The position numbers were made by a program, and so were the translations under genes. From the NCBI GenBank assembly GCA_944319935.1, contig CALUFM010000007.1, forward strand, positions 1-64,000: DNA of 64,000 bases, read 5' to 3'. Positions 1 through 16,004 of the stretch are shown piece by piece. How positions within the stretch are numbered: the stretch's first letter is position 1; every line of letters begins with the position of its first letter. The notes beneath the pieces are model-generated. The model ran no database searches, was not told where the DNA came from, and saw only the letters and a list, made by a program, of their open reading frames with translations. The stretch comes from an uncultured Prevotella sp. (GTDB lineage: Bacteria > Bacteroidota > Bacteroidia > Bacteroidales > Bacteroidaceae).

Positions 1-66
<66 letters not shown>

Positions 67-139
67 CTACGACTTTCTGATTGTATCAAAGAAGCAGAAA
101 ATACACGATTATTCATTAAAATAACAAATAAGTAAAGCT

Positions 140-1324
140 ATGGCTAAAGAACATTTTGAACGTACCAAACCGCATGTTAACATTGGTACTATCGGTCACG
201 TAGACCACGGTAAGACTACCTTGACAGCCGCCATCACTACGGTGCTTGCAAAGAAAGGTCTTTCTGAAGTTAAGTCATTCGACCAGATTGACAACGCTCC
301 TGAGGAGAAAGAGCGTGGTATTACTATCAATACAGCGCACGTAGAGTATGAGACTGCTACACGTCACTACGCACACGTTGACTGCCCGGGACACGCCGAC
401 TACGTGAAGAACATGGTTACTGGTGCGGCTCAGATGGACGGTGCCATCATCGTTGTCGCTGCAACTGACGGTCCTATGCCTCAGACACGTGAACACGTGC
501 TTCTCGCTCGTCAGGTGAACGTTCCCCGCTTGGTAGTGTTCCTGAACAAGTGCGACATGGTTGAGGACGAGGAAATGCTCGAACTCGTTGAAATGGAAAT
601 GCGCGAGCTGCTCGACCAGTACGAGTATGACGGCGACAATACTCCTATCATCCGCGGTTCTGCACTCGGTGCTTTGAACGGCGTTAAAAAGTGGGAAGAC
701 AAGATTATGGAACTTATGGACGCAGTTGACAACTGGATTCCGCTGCCTCCGCGTGACCTCGACAAACCTTTCTTGATGCCTGTTGAGGACGTGTTCTCAA
801 TCACAGGTCGTGGTACAGTTGCTACTGGCCGTATCGAGACTGGTCGTGTAAAGGTTGGTGACGAAGTTGAGTTGCTCGGTCTTGGCGAGGACAAGAAGTC
901 AGTCGTTACTGGTGTTGAGATGTTCCGCAAGATACTTGACGAGGGTGAAGCTGGTGACAACGTAGGTCTGCTTCTCCGCGGTATCGACAAGAACGAAATC
1001 AAGCGTGGTATGGTACTCTGCCACCCGGGTCAGATTAAGCCTTACAAGAGGTTCAAGGCTCAAATCTACGTCCTGAAGAAAGAGGAAGGTGGACGTCACA
1101 CTCCGTTCGGAAACAAGTATCGTCCTCAGTTCTACCTCCGCACAATGGACTGCACAGGTGAAATTTCTCTGCCGGAAGGCGTTGAGATGGTAATGCCTGG
1201 CGACAACGTTACTATCACTGTAGACCTTATCTACGCCGTAGCATTGAACGTAGGTCTGCGCTTCGCTATCCGTGAGGGCGGCCGTACAGTAGGTGCTGGT
1301 CAGATTACTGAAATCCTCGACTAA
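140..1324 (+). CDS. tuf: Elongation factor Tu
   Basis: A 394-residue GTPase that carries aminoacyl-tRNA to the ribosomal A site. The P-loop GHVDHGKT is at residues 19-26, followed by the switch region with EEKERGITI, the DCPGH motif and NKCD. Two beta-barrel domains follow, including the [10 protein letters not shown] and PQFYLRT segments typical of EF-Tu. The length is normal for the family. It lies between tRNA-Thr and tRNA-Trp, and a hairpin follows the stop, so tuf may be partly uncoupled from the secE-nusG genes downstream. Confidence 0.99.
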   Translation: MAKEHFERTKPHVNIGTIGHVDHGKTTLTAAITTVLAKKGLSEVKSFDQIDNAPEEKERGITINTAHVEYETATRHYAHVDCPGHADYVKNMVTGAAQMDGAIIVVAATDGPMPQTREHVLLARQVNVPRLVVFLNKCDMVEDEEMLELVEMEMRELLDQYEYDGDNTPIIRGSALGALNGVKKWEDKIMELMDAVDNWIPLPPRDLDKPFLMPVEDVFSITGRGTVATGRIETGRVKVGDEVELLGLGEDKKSVVTGVEMFRKILDEGEAGDNVGLLLRGIDKNEIKRGMVLCHPGQIKPYKRFKAQIYVLKKEEGGRHTPFGNKYRPQFYLRTMDCTGEISLPEGVEMVMPGDNVTITVDLIYAVALNVGLRFAIREGGRTVGAGQITEILD

Positions 1325-1346
1325 TACTTGGTCGGCATGATACATT

Positions 1347-1380
1347 TAGGTTCTCGCCTTTGACGACGAGAACCTATTTT
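1347..1380 (+). terminator. Hairpin between tuf and tRNA-Trp
   Basis: A perfect 10-bp stem (TAGGTTCTCG with CGAGAACCTA, 10-base loop) is followed by TTTT. It starts 22 bases after the tuf stop and ends directly at the tRNA-Trp 5' base, so it could be a weak terminator or attenuator, or could present the tRNA for processing. The short T tract argues for only partial termination. Confidence 0.6.
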
Positions 1381-1453
1381 ACGGGAATAGCTCAGTTGGC
1401 AGAGCACTGGTCTCCAAAACCAGGTGTCGGGAGTTCGAGCCTCTCTTCCCGTG
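1381..1453 (+). tRNA. tRNA-Trp (CCA)
   Basis: A complete cloverleaf: acceptor ACGGGAA pairs with TTCCCGT, the anticodon stem CTGGT/ACCAG has loop CTCCAAA, and the anticodon is CCA. The discriminator base is G and no CCA is encoded. The gene ends 15 bases before the secE start. tRNA-Trp next to secE is common in bacteria. Confidence 0.97.
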
Positions 1454-1468
1454 CAAATAGAAGATAAT

Positions 1469-1660
1469 ATGTTTACGAAGATAACAAATTATTGCAAAGC
1501 TTGCTACGACGAACTTGTGCATAAGACAACGTGGCCGACACGGGCTGAACTTACTCACACCGCAATGGTTGTATTATCTGCTTCCTTGATCATTGCGATT
1601 GTGGTGTTCCTTATGGATTCCGTGTTCAGGTTTGTCATGAGTACGATCTATCCTAATTAA
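1469..1660 (+). CDS. secE: Preprotein translocase subunit SecE
   Basis: A 63-residue single-span SecE that clamps SecY in the inner-membrane translocon. The conserved amphipathic helix with the K-TTWPT-RAEL motif (about residues 16-27) precedes one transmembrane helix (about 31-52). The start at 1469 was chosen because any earlier in-frame start would lie inside tRNA-Trp. It is followed by nusG after 14 bases, the usual pairing. Confidence 0.96.
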   Translation: MFTKITNYCKACYDELVHKTTWPTRAELTHTAMVVLSASLIIAIVVFLMDSVFRFVMSTIYPN

Positions 1661-1674
1661 ATCGTAAAGAGGAA

Positions 1675-2217
1675 ATGGCTGAATCAGGTAAGAGATGGTA
1701 TGTGTTGCGTGCCGTTAGCGGTAAGGAGGCTAAGGTAAAAGAGTATATCGAAGCTGAACTTAAGCACAACGCGCAACTTTCGACTTATGTTTCCCAGGTG
1801 CTTATACCGATGGAGAAACATGCGACTCTGCGTAACGGCAAGAGGGTGGTCAAGGAGAAGATAGCTCTCCCTGGCTATGTGCTTGTTGAGGCGGAGCTGA
1901 AAGGTGACGTGGCTCATACTTTGCGTTTCGTGCCTAATGTGTTGGGCTTTTTGGGAGGTCTGGACAATCCTACTCCTGTGAAACAGGCTGATGTCAATCG
2001 TATTCTCGGTACGGCCGAAGAGTCGGAACTGGCGGAAGAGGTAAACATTCCGTTCAGCGTAGACGAGACGGTGAAAGTTACGGACGGACCGTTCAGCGGC
2101 TTCAGCGGCGTAATCGAAGAGGTGAACACCGAGAAGCACAAACTCAAGGTCATGGTCAAGATTTTCGGGCGTAAGACTCCGCTTGAGCTTGGTTTTATGC
2201 AGGTCGCAAAAGAATGA
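1675..2217 (+). CDS. nusG: Transcription termination/antitermination protein NusG
   Basis: A 180-residue NusG. The N-terminal domain begins with the KRWYVLRAVSGKE motif that binds RNA polymerase, and the C-terminal KOW domain contains VKVTDGPFSGFSGVIEEV. The role is to tune elongation, pausing and coupling with ribosomal S10. An AGAGGAA purine stretch just before the ATG supports the start. It lies between secE and rplK as in most bacteria. Confidence 0.98.
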   Translation: MAESGKRWYVLRAVSGKEAKVKEYIEAELKHNAQLSTYVSQVLIPMEKHATLRNGKRVVKEKIALPGYVLVEAELKGDVAHTLRFVPNVLGFLGGLDNPTPVKQADVNRILGTAEESELAEEVNIPFSVDETVKVTDGPFSGFSGVIEEVNTEKHKLKVMVKIFGRKTPLELGFMQVAKE

Positions 2218-2276
2218 CGCATTGTTACGGATGTGGGGTTCTTTTATAATCATCAATTTTTAATTAACAAAAAGAA

Positions 2277-2717
2277 ATGGCTAAAGAAGTTGCTGGATTA
2301 ATCAAATTACAGATTAAGGGTGGCGCTGCGAATCCTTCTCCTCCCGTAGGACCTGCTCTTGGTTCTAAGGGTATTAACATCATGGGATTCTGCAAGGAAT
2401 TCAACGCCAGGACTCAGGATAAGGCCGGGAAGGTTCTTCCAGTCGTTATCACTTATTACGCTGACAAGTCATACAGCTTTGAAATCAAGACCCCGCCGGC
2501 TGCAGTGCAACTTATGGAGGCTGCGAAGGTGAAGGGCGGTTCTGCCGAGCCTAACCGTAAGAAAGTGGCTTCTGTCACTTGGGAACAGGTTCGCGCTATA
2601 GCTGAGGACAAGATGGCTGACTTGAACTGCTTTACTGTAGAATCTGCAATGAAGCTTGTTGCAGGTACGGCAAGAAGCATGGGCATCACTGTTAAAGGGG
2701 ATTTCCCTGGTAAATAA
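2277..2717 (+). CDS. rplK: 50S ribosomal protein L11
   Basis: A 146-residue L11, part of the GTPase-associated centre with 23S rRNA. The N-terminal proline-rich segment [13 protein letters not shown] and the C-terminal RNA-binding domain ending [10 protein letters not shown] are both present. It opens an L11-L1-L10-L7/L12 run. The 59-base gap after nusG is AT-rich and shows no clear hairpin. Confidence 0.98.
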   Translation: MAKEVAGLIKLQIKGGAANPSPPVGPALGSKGINIMGFCKEFNARTQDKAGKVLPVVITYYADKSYSFEIKTPPAAVQLMEAAKVKGGSAEPNRKKVASVTWEQVRAIAEDKMADLNCFTVESAMKLVAGTARSMGITVKGDFPGK

Positions 2718-2738
2718 TTTATTTATAACTTCAAGAAA

Positions 2739-3431
2739 ATGAGTAAACTGACAAAAAATCAAAAATCAGTAGCTGATAAGGTTGAAGTAGGGAAAGCATA
2801 CTCTTTGAAGGAAGCCTCTGAACTTGTCAAGGAGATAACCACGACAAAGTTCGATGCTTCTCTTGATATTGATGTACGCTTGGGCGTTGACCCGCGTAAG
2901 GCCAACCAGATGGTCAGAGGCGTTGTGTCTCTCCCTAACGGAACTGGTAAGGTTACACGCGTGTTGTGCCTGTGTACACCAGATGCTGAAGCTGCTGCAA
3001 AAGAAGCAGGTGCTGATTATGTTGGTCTTGACGAGTATATCGAGAAGATCAAGGGCGGATGGACTGACATTGACGTCATCATCACTATGCCGTCTTGCAT
3101 GGGTAAAATCGGACCTCTTGGACGTGTCCTTGGTCCGCGTGGCTTGATGCCTAACCCTAAGAGCGGAACTGTGACAATGGATGTTGCCAAGGCTGTGAAA
3201 GAGGTTAAGCAAGGTAAGATAGACTTCAAGGTTGATAAGACTGGTATCATCCATGCGTCAATCGGTAAGGTGTCTTTCTCTCCTGAGCAGATTTACCAGA
3301 ATGCGAAAGAGTTCATCGGTACTGTAATCAAGCTGAAGCCTGCCGCCGCTAAAGGTACATACATCAAGAGCATCTATATTTCGAGTACTATGAGTAAGGG
3401 TATCAAGATTGATCCTAAATCAGTTGAATAA
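2739..3431 (+). CDS. rplA: 50S ribosomal protein L1
   Basis: A 230-residue L1 that forms the mobile L1 stalk of the 50S subunit and acts as an operon repressor in other bacteria. The signature [15 protein letters not shown] near residue 130 is intact. It starts 21 bases after rplK, consistent with co-transcription. Confidence 0.98.
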   Translation: MSKLTKNQKSVADKVEVGKAYSLKEASELVKEITTTKFDASLDIDVRLGVDPRKANQMVRGVVSLPNGTGKVTRVLCLCTPDAEAAAKEAGADYVGLDEYIEKIKGGWTDIDVIITMPSCMGKIGPLGRVLGPRGLMPNPKSGTVTMDVAKAVKEVKQGKIDFKVDKTGIIHASIGKVSFSPEQIYQNAKEFIGTVIKLKPAAAKGTYIKSIYISSTMSKGIKIDPKSVE

Positions 3432-3449
3432 CTCTAAAAGTTTTGAAAG

Positions 3450-3968
3450 ATGAGAAAAGAATTAAAAGATACCATAGTAGTAGAACTCGGAGAGAAGCTG
3501 AAGGAATACCCGCATTTTTACCTTGTTGACGTTACAGGCTTGAATGCTGGTGCTACGAGCAAGCTTCGTCGTGAGTGCTTCAAGAACGAAATCAAGATGG
3601 TTGTTGTGAAGAACAAGCTTCTTCACAAGGCTTTCGAGGCTTCTGATGTTGATTATGAGCCCTTATATGGAACTCTCAAAGGCAGCACTGCCGTTCTTTT
3701 CTGCAATACGGCCAATGTTCCGGCCAAGTTGCTGAAGAATTACAAGAAGGAAGGCATTCCCGCTCTCAAGGCCGCTTATGCTGAAGAATGCATTTATGTA
3801 GGTGCTGACAAGCTGGAAGAACTGGCTGCCCTCAAGAGCAAGAACGAGGTTATCGCAGAGATTGTCGCTTTGCTCCAGTCTCCTGCAAAGAACGTTGTTT
3901 CTGCTCTTCAATCAGGCGCAAACACAATACATGGTGTACTCAAGACTTTGGGAGAGCGTCCTGAATAA
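3450..3968 (+). CDS. rplJ: 50S ribosomal protein L10
   Basis: A 172-residue L10, base of the L7/L12 stalk. The N-terminal RNA-binding half contains LRRECFKNEIKMVVVKNKLL, and the C-terminal alanine-rich helix that holds L12 dimers is present (ending LGERPE). Only 18 bases separate it from rplA, so the long L10 autoregulatory leader of proteobacteria is absent here. Confidence 0.97.
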   Translation: MRKELKDTIVVELGEKLKEYPHFYLVDVTGLNAGATSKLRRECFKNEIKMVVVKNKLLHKAFEASDVDYEPLYGTLKGSTAVLFCNTANVPAKLLKNYKKEGIPALKAAYAEECIYVGADKLEELAALKSKNEVIAEIVALLQSPAKNVVSALQSGANTIHGVLKTLGERPE

Positions 3969-4014
3969 TCAAATCAAAACAATTAACATTTAAAAACATT
4001 AAAATTAAAATAAA

Positions 4015-4395
4015 ATGGCAGATATTAAAGCTATTGCTGAAGAATTGGTAAATTTGACAGTTAAGGAAGTTAACGAGTTGGCAACAGTCCTGAAGGACGA
4101 GTATGGAATTGAGCCCGCTGCTGCAGCCGTTGCTGTTGCTGCTGGTCCTGCTGCTGGTGGTGCGGCTGCTGATGCTGAGGAGAAGACATCTTTCGATGTT
4201 GTACTCGCTGAGGTTGGCGGTGCTAAACTGCAGGTTGTAAAGGCTGTTAAAGAGGCTTGCGGCCTTGGCTTGAAAGAGGCTAAGGACCTCGTAGACGGCG
4301 CACCTTCAACACTGAAGGAAGGTCTGTCAAAGGACGAGGCTGAGAACCTGAAGAAAGCCATCGAAGAGGCTGGCGCAAAGGTTGAGCTTAAATAA
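4015..4395 (+). CDS. rplL: 50S ribosomal protein L7/L12
   Basis: A 126-residue stalk protein that recruits translational GTPases. An N-terminal dimerisation region leads into an Ala-rich hinge (about residues 36-56) and the C-terminal domain with [17 protein letters not shown] and the final KVELK. The length is typical. A hairpin terminator follows, separating it from rpoB. Confidence 0.98.
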   Translation: MADIKAIAEELVNLTVKEVNELATVLKDEYGIEPAAAAVAVAAGPAAGGAAADAEEKTSFDVVLAEVGGAKLQVVKAVKEACGLGLKEAKDLVDGAPSTLKEGLSKDEAENLKKAIEEAGAKVELK

Positions 4396-4417
4396 TTCAA
4401 GCTTTTGAAATATTACG

Positions 4418-4455
4418 GGTTAAGATTCTCCCAGTCGGAGAGTCTTAACCTTTTT
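4418..4455 (+). terminator. Attenuator/terminator between rplL and rpoB
   Basis: A 14-bp stem (GGTTAAGATTCTCC pairing with GGAGAGTCTTAACC, one mismatched or wobble position, 5-base loop) is followed by TTTTT. Its place between the stalk genes and rpoB matches the partial terminator known at this site in Escherichia coli, where it lowers rpoBC relative to L7/L12. That the role is the same here is inference. Confidence 0.85.
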
Positions 4456-4570
4456 GTGTCTTAATATGGATACAGTCATCCACCGCTGTGTCTGCTGGTA
4501 GATTTTAGTATTGCAACAGCCGGCTGTTGTTTGGTTAAGGTGGCATTTATAACGGTAACAAAAATCTGTA

Positions 4571-8383
<3,813 letters not shown>

Positions 8384-8422
8384 CAACAAGACCTCTTTAC
8401 ATAACAAATACAACTAAGAAAT

Positions 8423-12757
<4,335 letters not shown>

Positions 12758-12763
12758 ATCCCT

Positions 12764-12827
12764 ACGTTATATAGACAACAAAGGCGGCGTGGATTGTTCC
12801 ACGCCGCCTTTGTTGTCTATATAACGT
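12764..12827 (+). terminator. Perfect 30-bp hairpin closing the rpoBC operon
   Basis: The left arm 12764-12793 and right arm 12798-12827 are exact reverse complements around a 4-base TTGT loop. The stem has an AT-rich base (ACGTTATATAG) and a GC-rich tip (GGCGGCGTGGA). It begins 6 bases after the rpoC stop. There is no long T run after it, but the lower half of the stem is itself AT-rich. It would be symmetric and could stop transcription from both sides. Confidence 0.85.
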
Positions 12828-12879
12828 CAGTTCGGTATAAGGCTTGTTTATCTGCATCTATTTCCATCCGCAAACGTAG

Positions 12880-12901
12880 GGGCAGACCCGTGTGTCTGCC
12901 C
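12880..12901. repeat. Palindromic repeat, GGGC-arm family (copy 1)
   Basis: Arms GGGCAGAC and GTCTGCCC enclose the 6-base loop CCGTGT. The same arms occur at 22087-22108, and variant arms (GGGCGGGC/GCCCGCCC, and an imperfect GGGCGG/CCGCCC) occur at 21465 and 21521. It lies in the roughly 400-base gene-free stretch after rpoC. Confidence 0.75.
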
Positions 12902-13070
12902 TGCCAAGTGGAGTGTAGCAAAATGAAGGGCTACCACACGGGTTCGTCTTTTTAGGGACGAGGATTGATTTTTGCATGCCATCCAAGCAAACTGCGGATG
13001 GACCTTTTGGGGCGTGCGGATACGATATATCCTATTTCTTGGATGAGAAATAGGAGAAAACAAAAAAATG

Positions 13071-13194
13071 GGGCGTGGCGAAACGGTGCGGTTGCATTTC
13101 ATGCGGCCTTTCTCACGCTCGACAAAGAAAGCATGCTGTCTTTGCTCTCGCTTAACCGAAAGGTTGCCCTGAACCGCGTTGTTTCGCCACGCCC
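13071..13194. other. Long imperfect stem-loop, likely minus-strand terminator or structured RNA
   Basis: The 14-base arm GGGCGTGGCGAAAC (13071-13084) is exactly complementary to GTTTCGCCACGCCC (13181-13194). Pairing continues inward through GCGGTT/AACCGC. On the minus strand the outer arm is followed by a run of T (plus-strand AAAAAAA at 13062-13068), so it can terminate the surface-protein gene ending at 13229. The apical 70-80 bases contain further small inverted repeats. Confidence 0.6.
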
Positions 13195-13228
13195 TTGCTT
13201 TTGTTTTTGTTGGTTGGTTGAGATTCCC

Positions 13229-14173
13229 TTATTTCACTATTACCTTGCAGCTTTCTCTTTGCTTGCCGCTGCTGACGTTCACCACGTTTACGCCCCTGCC
13301 CAGGCGTGCCGCGCTGATGGTCACTTGCGTCTGTCCGGCTGGCACGTCCTGCCGCCACACGGTCTGTCCGGCGGCGTTGGTCACGGTTACGGTGCGTGCG
13401 GCGTTGTCGCCTTTGCCGAGGTCAACGGTGAAGCTTTCGCCCCTGTCGGCCACGCGCGGCTTTACGTTGACTGTCATCACCGCTTTGAGGCTGTTTACGC
13501 CCGTAGACGTTGGGGTGACGCGGTAGAGGTAGTGCTTGTCGTAGTCAGCCTCGGCGACAAGGTAAACGTTGTTTCCGAGCTTGTACAGGCTGAAGTCGCA
13601 GTACTGGTAGTTGTCATCGTCGTTGAAGTTGACGGTCTGCAAGGTGTTGCCGTTCTCAGACATTATGCTGAATCCCGTTATGCGGGCTTCTTTCCTTGAA
13701 TAGCTTTCCCCTTCCGTAATGACCGTTTCGCGCAGCGGCATTATGTATTCGTAGGCGTCGTCATCGTTGAATACGCGCTGGGTCAGGTAGGTGTAAACGC
13801 CGTCGTAAGGCTCAAGCCCGATGTTCTCGGGCCCGTAAGTCTTGGTGCTGTAATTCTCGTCCTTGATTTCCCATTGCCCCGATGCCTCGTTGTAAATCTT
13901 GTACGTTTCGCCTTCTTCAAACTCTTCCATTTTCACGGCGATGCTTTTCACGAGGTTCATGTTCTCGTCGTACACGTTGATGGTGTTGTTGTTGGCTGAA
14001 GGCTCGTCGTTGCCGTCCCACAAGGCTATTTCGGCGTGGGGCACGCCGTCGGGAGATATTTCCCCGGGTATGAACTCGAGGTCGCCGCTTATTTCCGTCT
14101 GTCCGCTCACCTGCGCGCTTGCGCCGGCGCATACGGCGGCCAGGATGGCTGACATGAGTATTGTTTTCTTCAT
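13229..14173 (-). CDS. Secreted protein with C-terminal sorting-like domain
   Basis: A 314-residue protein with a clear signal peptide (MKKTILMSAILAAVCAGASA, cleavage near residue 21). The body (about 22-230) is rich in Asp, Glu, Asn and Tyr and matches no family I can name. The last 80 residues (about 236-314: VTVTNAAGQTVWRQDVPAG ... SCKVIVK) have the beta-sandwich pattern of type IX secretion C-terminal tails or related Bacteroidota surface domains. It is probably exported to the surface; ligand and function are unknown. It follows the frameshifted lipoprotein gene on the same strand, but a hairpin lies between them. Confidence 0.75.
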   Translation of the reverse strand: MKKTILMSAILAAVCAGASAQVSGQTEISGDLEFIPGEISPDGVPHAEIALWDGNDEPSANNNTINVYDENMNLVKSIAVKMEEFEEGETYKIYNEASGQWEIKDENYSTKTYGPENIGLEPYDGVYTYLTQRVFNDDDAYEYIMPLRETVITEGESYSRKEARITGFSIMSENGNTLQTVNFNDDDNYQYCDFSLYKLGNNVYLVAEADYDKHYLYRVTPTSTGVNSLKAVMTVNVKPRVADRGESFTVDLGKGDNAARTVTVTNAAGQTVWRQDVPAGQTQVTISAARLGRGVNVVNVSSGKQRESCKVIVK

Positions 14174-14214
14174 CTTGTCCGTGTTAAAGATTGGTTTAAA
14201 CGAATGTTCTCAAA

Positions 14215-14259
14215 TAGCCAAGGAAGTTGCCAAGCGACGCCCGGCAACTTCCATGGCTA
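14215..14259 (-). terminator. Hairpin after the frameshifted lipoprotein gene
   Basis: TAGCCAAGGAAGTTGCC (14215-14231) pairs with GGCAACTTCCATGGCTA (14243-14259) apart from one A-A mismatch, with an 11-base loop. It lies 27 bases beyond the stop of the minus-strand gene at 14286 and before the start of the next at 14173. The T tract on the minus strand is weak. Confidence 0.6.
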
Positions 14260-14285
14260 CGGTATGTTGGGGCTTTTGTTGGCGG

Positions 14286-15175
14286 TTACTTTACCGTGAG
14301 GTAAGTCCATTCCTCCTCACGCTCGTATTCGTCGTCCCACATTTCATATACTACGGCCTTGTTTCCCTCAAAGGTTATGGTAACGTAGTCGCCGTACCAT
14401 TCGCCGTCCCATGCGTATTCCATCTCGCCCGCGCCGCGGTTTTGCCATTTCCACTCGGCCAGGCCGATGGTGTTGTCAACGAATTTCACCAAGTATGTGC
14501 CTGACTTTGAGAACATCACTTCCTCTGCCAAGTCGGTTCCGTAACTGCCGGTGTTCTCAGGTGTCACGGTCTCCTCGTGCTTTCTGCCGGTTTCCTTGTC
14601 GGTGATGACGTCGCGCACTTTCTCCACGCGCCACGTGCGGCAGAGGGCGTTGGTCATGTTGTCGCCGCCCATGGTAGGCTCTTTCCTGACTGTATATGTC
14701 GCTGGCACGTTGCCCTGCGTGGTGACTTCTATGCCTGTGACGTCGCCGCCTGTGTAGTCGAGCCTTATTCTGCCGAAGCCCTCAAGGGAGTACTCGTTGT
14801 CGCCGAGGCTGGTGAACGTGCCGTAAATCACGTTGCCGTATTGTGTGGAGCGCGTCTGCGCGCCGGCTTTTCCGCTGTTGAACAGCGACTTGTGGCCGCC
14901 CTCTGCGGCGCGGCTCGTGGCCGTTTGGCTTGCTGCTGCATAGTAGCCTCCGCCGTAGTTGAGCGTCACCACGTAGTTGCCGCTGGCTCCCAGCTCGATG
15001 CTCTCGTATGGAGAGCCGGCCGCCGTGATGGCGTACTTTCCGCTTACCCCCTCATACTGCGGAGTGCCGAGGTCGGGTGCGCCGCCGTTGTTGTCGTCAT
15101 CGTCGCTGCAAGCCGTGAAGCCCGCGCCATTAACAGCATGGCCATGGCCATGAAAAACAGATTTAACTTCTTCAT
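14286..15175 (-). pseudogene. Surface lipoprotein gene with a single-base frameshift in the signal peptide
   Basis: From ATG at 15175 the reading frame gives MKKLNLFFMAMAMLLMA, then runs out of frame. Shifting by one base at about 15128 gives AGFTACSDDDDNNGG, a textbook lipobox with Cys followed by an acidic linker, and then an open frame to the stop at 14286. The total is 890 bases, one short of 297 codons. The C-terminal half (CRTWRVEKVRDV ... FSKSGTYLV ... VTITFEGNKAVVYEM) looks like the lipocalin-like domain of many Bacteroidales lipoproteins. A downstream GTG at 14972 could give only a cytoplasmic fragment. The cause is a true deletion or a sequencing error in the repeated ATGGCC stretch. 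Confidence 0.8.
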
Positions 15176-15179
15176 GATA

Positions 15180-15583
15180 ATGTTGTTTTGGTTATGATTG
15201 ATAAATTGAAAATATGACAGGTCAGGGTGTATGCCCTGCGTTGCGGGCATACGGGCATGCGCCAGTTGCGGCGTCGTGACGCGCGCGGCGATGCGGCCTT
15301 TGCGGCTTCGCGCAAAGGTTGTAGTTGTTGAAAAAGTGATGGTGCCGATGCTTCTGCGGCAAATCTTCCTCGCTGTTGCATAGAATAATGTTATACCGAG
15401 ACGCCAAACGCTGCATGGCGTGCTGCGGTTTAAGATTATTCTGCAAGACGGGACGCAGATATGTAAACAATGTAAGTCACAGCGGAGAAGAGCCGTCCCA
15501 TTACTTTCGGTCACGGCCTCGTGGCCGTGCTGAATTGCCAAGGTAATGTAATCTCCGGTCAGGTGTTCCCCTGATTTGCGTTG
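15180..15583 (-). other. 400-base leader region of the frameshifted lipoprotein gene, no gene seen
   Basis: Between the likely minus-strand promoter (15584) and the start at 15175 there is about 400 bases without a convincing gene. It holds several short inverted repeats (for example CACGGCC/GGCCGTG near 15523-15538 and GCATACGGGCATGC near 15247). It could be a regulatory leader. I could not match it to any riboswitch class I know. Confidence 0.35.
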
Positions 15584-15591
15584 CAAAAGTA
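15584..15591 (-). promoter_or_regulatory. Candidate -7 element (minus strand)
   Basis: The minus strand reads TACTTTTG, matching the Bacteroidota -7 consensus TAnnTTTG. No good -33 TTTG lies at the right distance, so support is partial. It would drive the lipoprotein gene ending at 14286. Confidence 0.35.
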
Positions 15592-15758
15592 TGTATTTTT
15601 ATTTTACATTCGGCATTTTCCTGTGTGAATGTTTGTTAAACGGAAATAGACCGTCAGGGTGCGATGTCCCGGTTTTGCAGTCAACATCATGCTTTTCGTC
15701 TTGTTTTATGTCCCCGCCGCCGTCAGGTCGTTCGCCGGGTGATGGCGTTTCGCCTTCT

Positions 15759-15825
15759 AAAAGGTGGCCTTTCAGGGCATGAAAAGCCACCTTTTGCAAG
15801 GCGATATGCGGCCTTTTGCAGGGCG
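15759..15825. repeat. AAAGG/CCTTT dispersed repeat (copy A)
   Basis: AAAAGGTGGCCTTTC (15759-15773) pairs with GAAAAGCCACCTTTT (15781-15795) with one wobble position. It is followed by a half unit GCGGCCTTTTGC. Related units recur near 21608, 48865, 52401 and 56655, always between genes. From 15592 to 16004 no gene is seen apart from this element and a candidate promoter. Confidence 0.7.
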
Positions 15826-15883
15826 GTCTGTAACTGTTTGGTTTACAGTGGTTTAGTATATGCGCAGATTTTCATGGCCTTTG

Positions 15884-15914
15884 TTGTTTCAACCGGAAGT
15901 TATTCGTATTTTTG
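15884..15914 (+). promoter_or_regulatory. Candidate promoter for the Ig-like-domain protein gene
   Basis: TATTTTTG at 15907-15914 matches the -7 consensus TAnnTTTG, with a TTG about 20 bases upstream. It lies about 90 bases before the start at 16005. Confidence 0.5.
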
Positions 15915-16004
15915 TGGGGCGTGCGTCCCGCTCTGTGGCGTTTGCCTTAAGCGGGCGACGGGATTTTTATGACATCAATAAAGTTAAATTTAAAAAGAAC
16001 CATT

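Noticed and set aside
1424..1468. N-terminal extension of SecE from 1424
   Set aside because: The extension would be translated from within tRNA-Trp and adds residues unlike SecE.
12764..12827. Terminal inverted repeat of a transposon
   Set aside because: The two arms are only 4 bases apart with nothing between them, and the position 6 bases after rpoC fits a terminator.
12965..13699. 244-codon plus-strand frame crossing 13.0-13.7 kb
   Set aside because: It runs antisense to the secreted protein gene (13229-14173) and through the long stem-loop, and its translation is low complexity (Val, Ala, Leu-rich) without a family pattern.
15044..15586. 180-codon minus-strand frame upstream of the lipoprotein
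   Set aside because: It starts at TTG, has no recognisable domain and ends by reading the lipoprotein signal peptide out of frame. It is better explained as an untranslated leader plus a frameshift.
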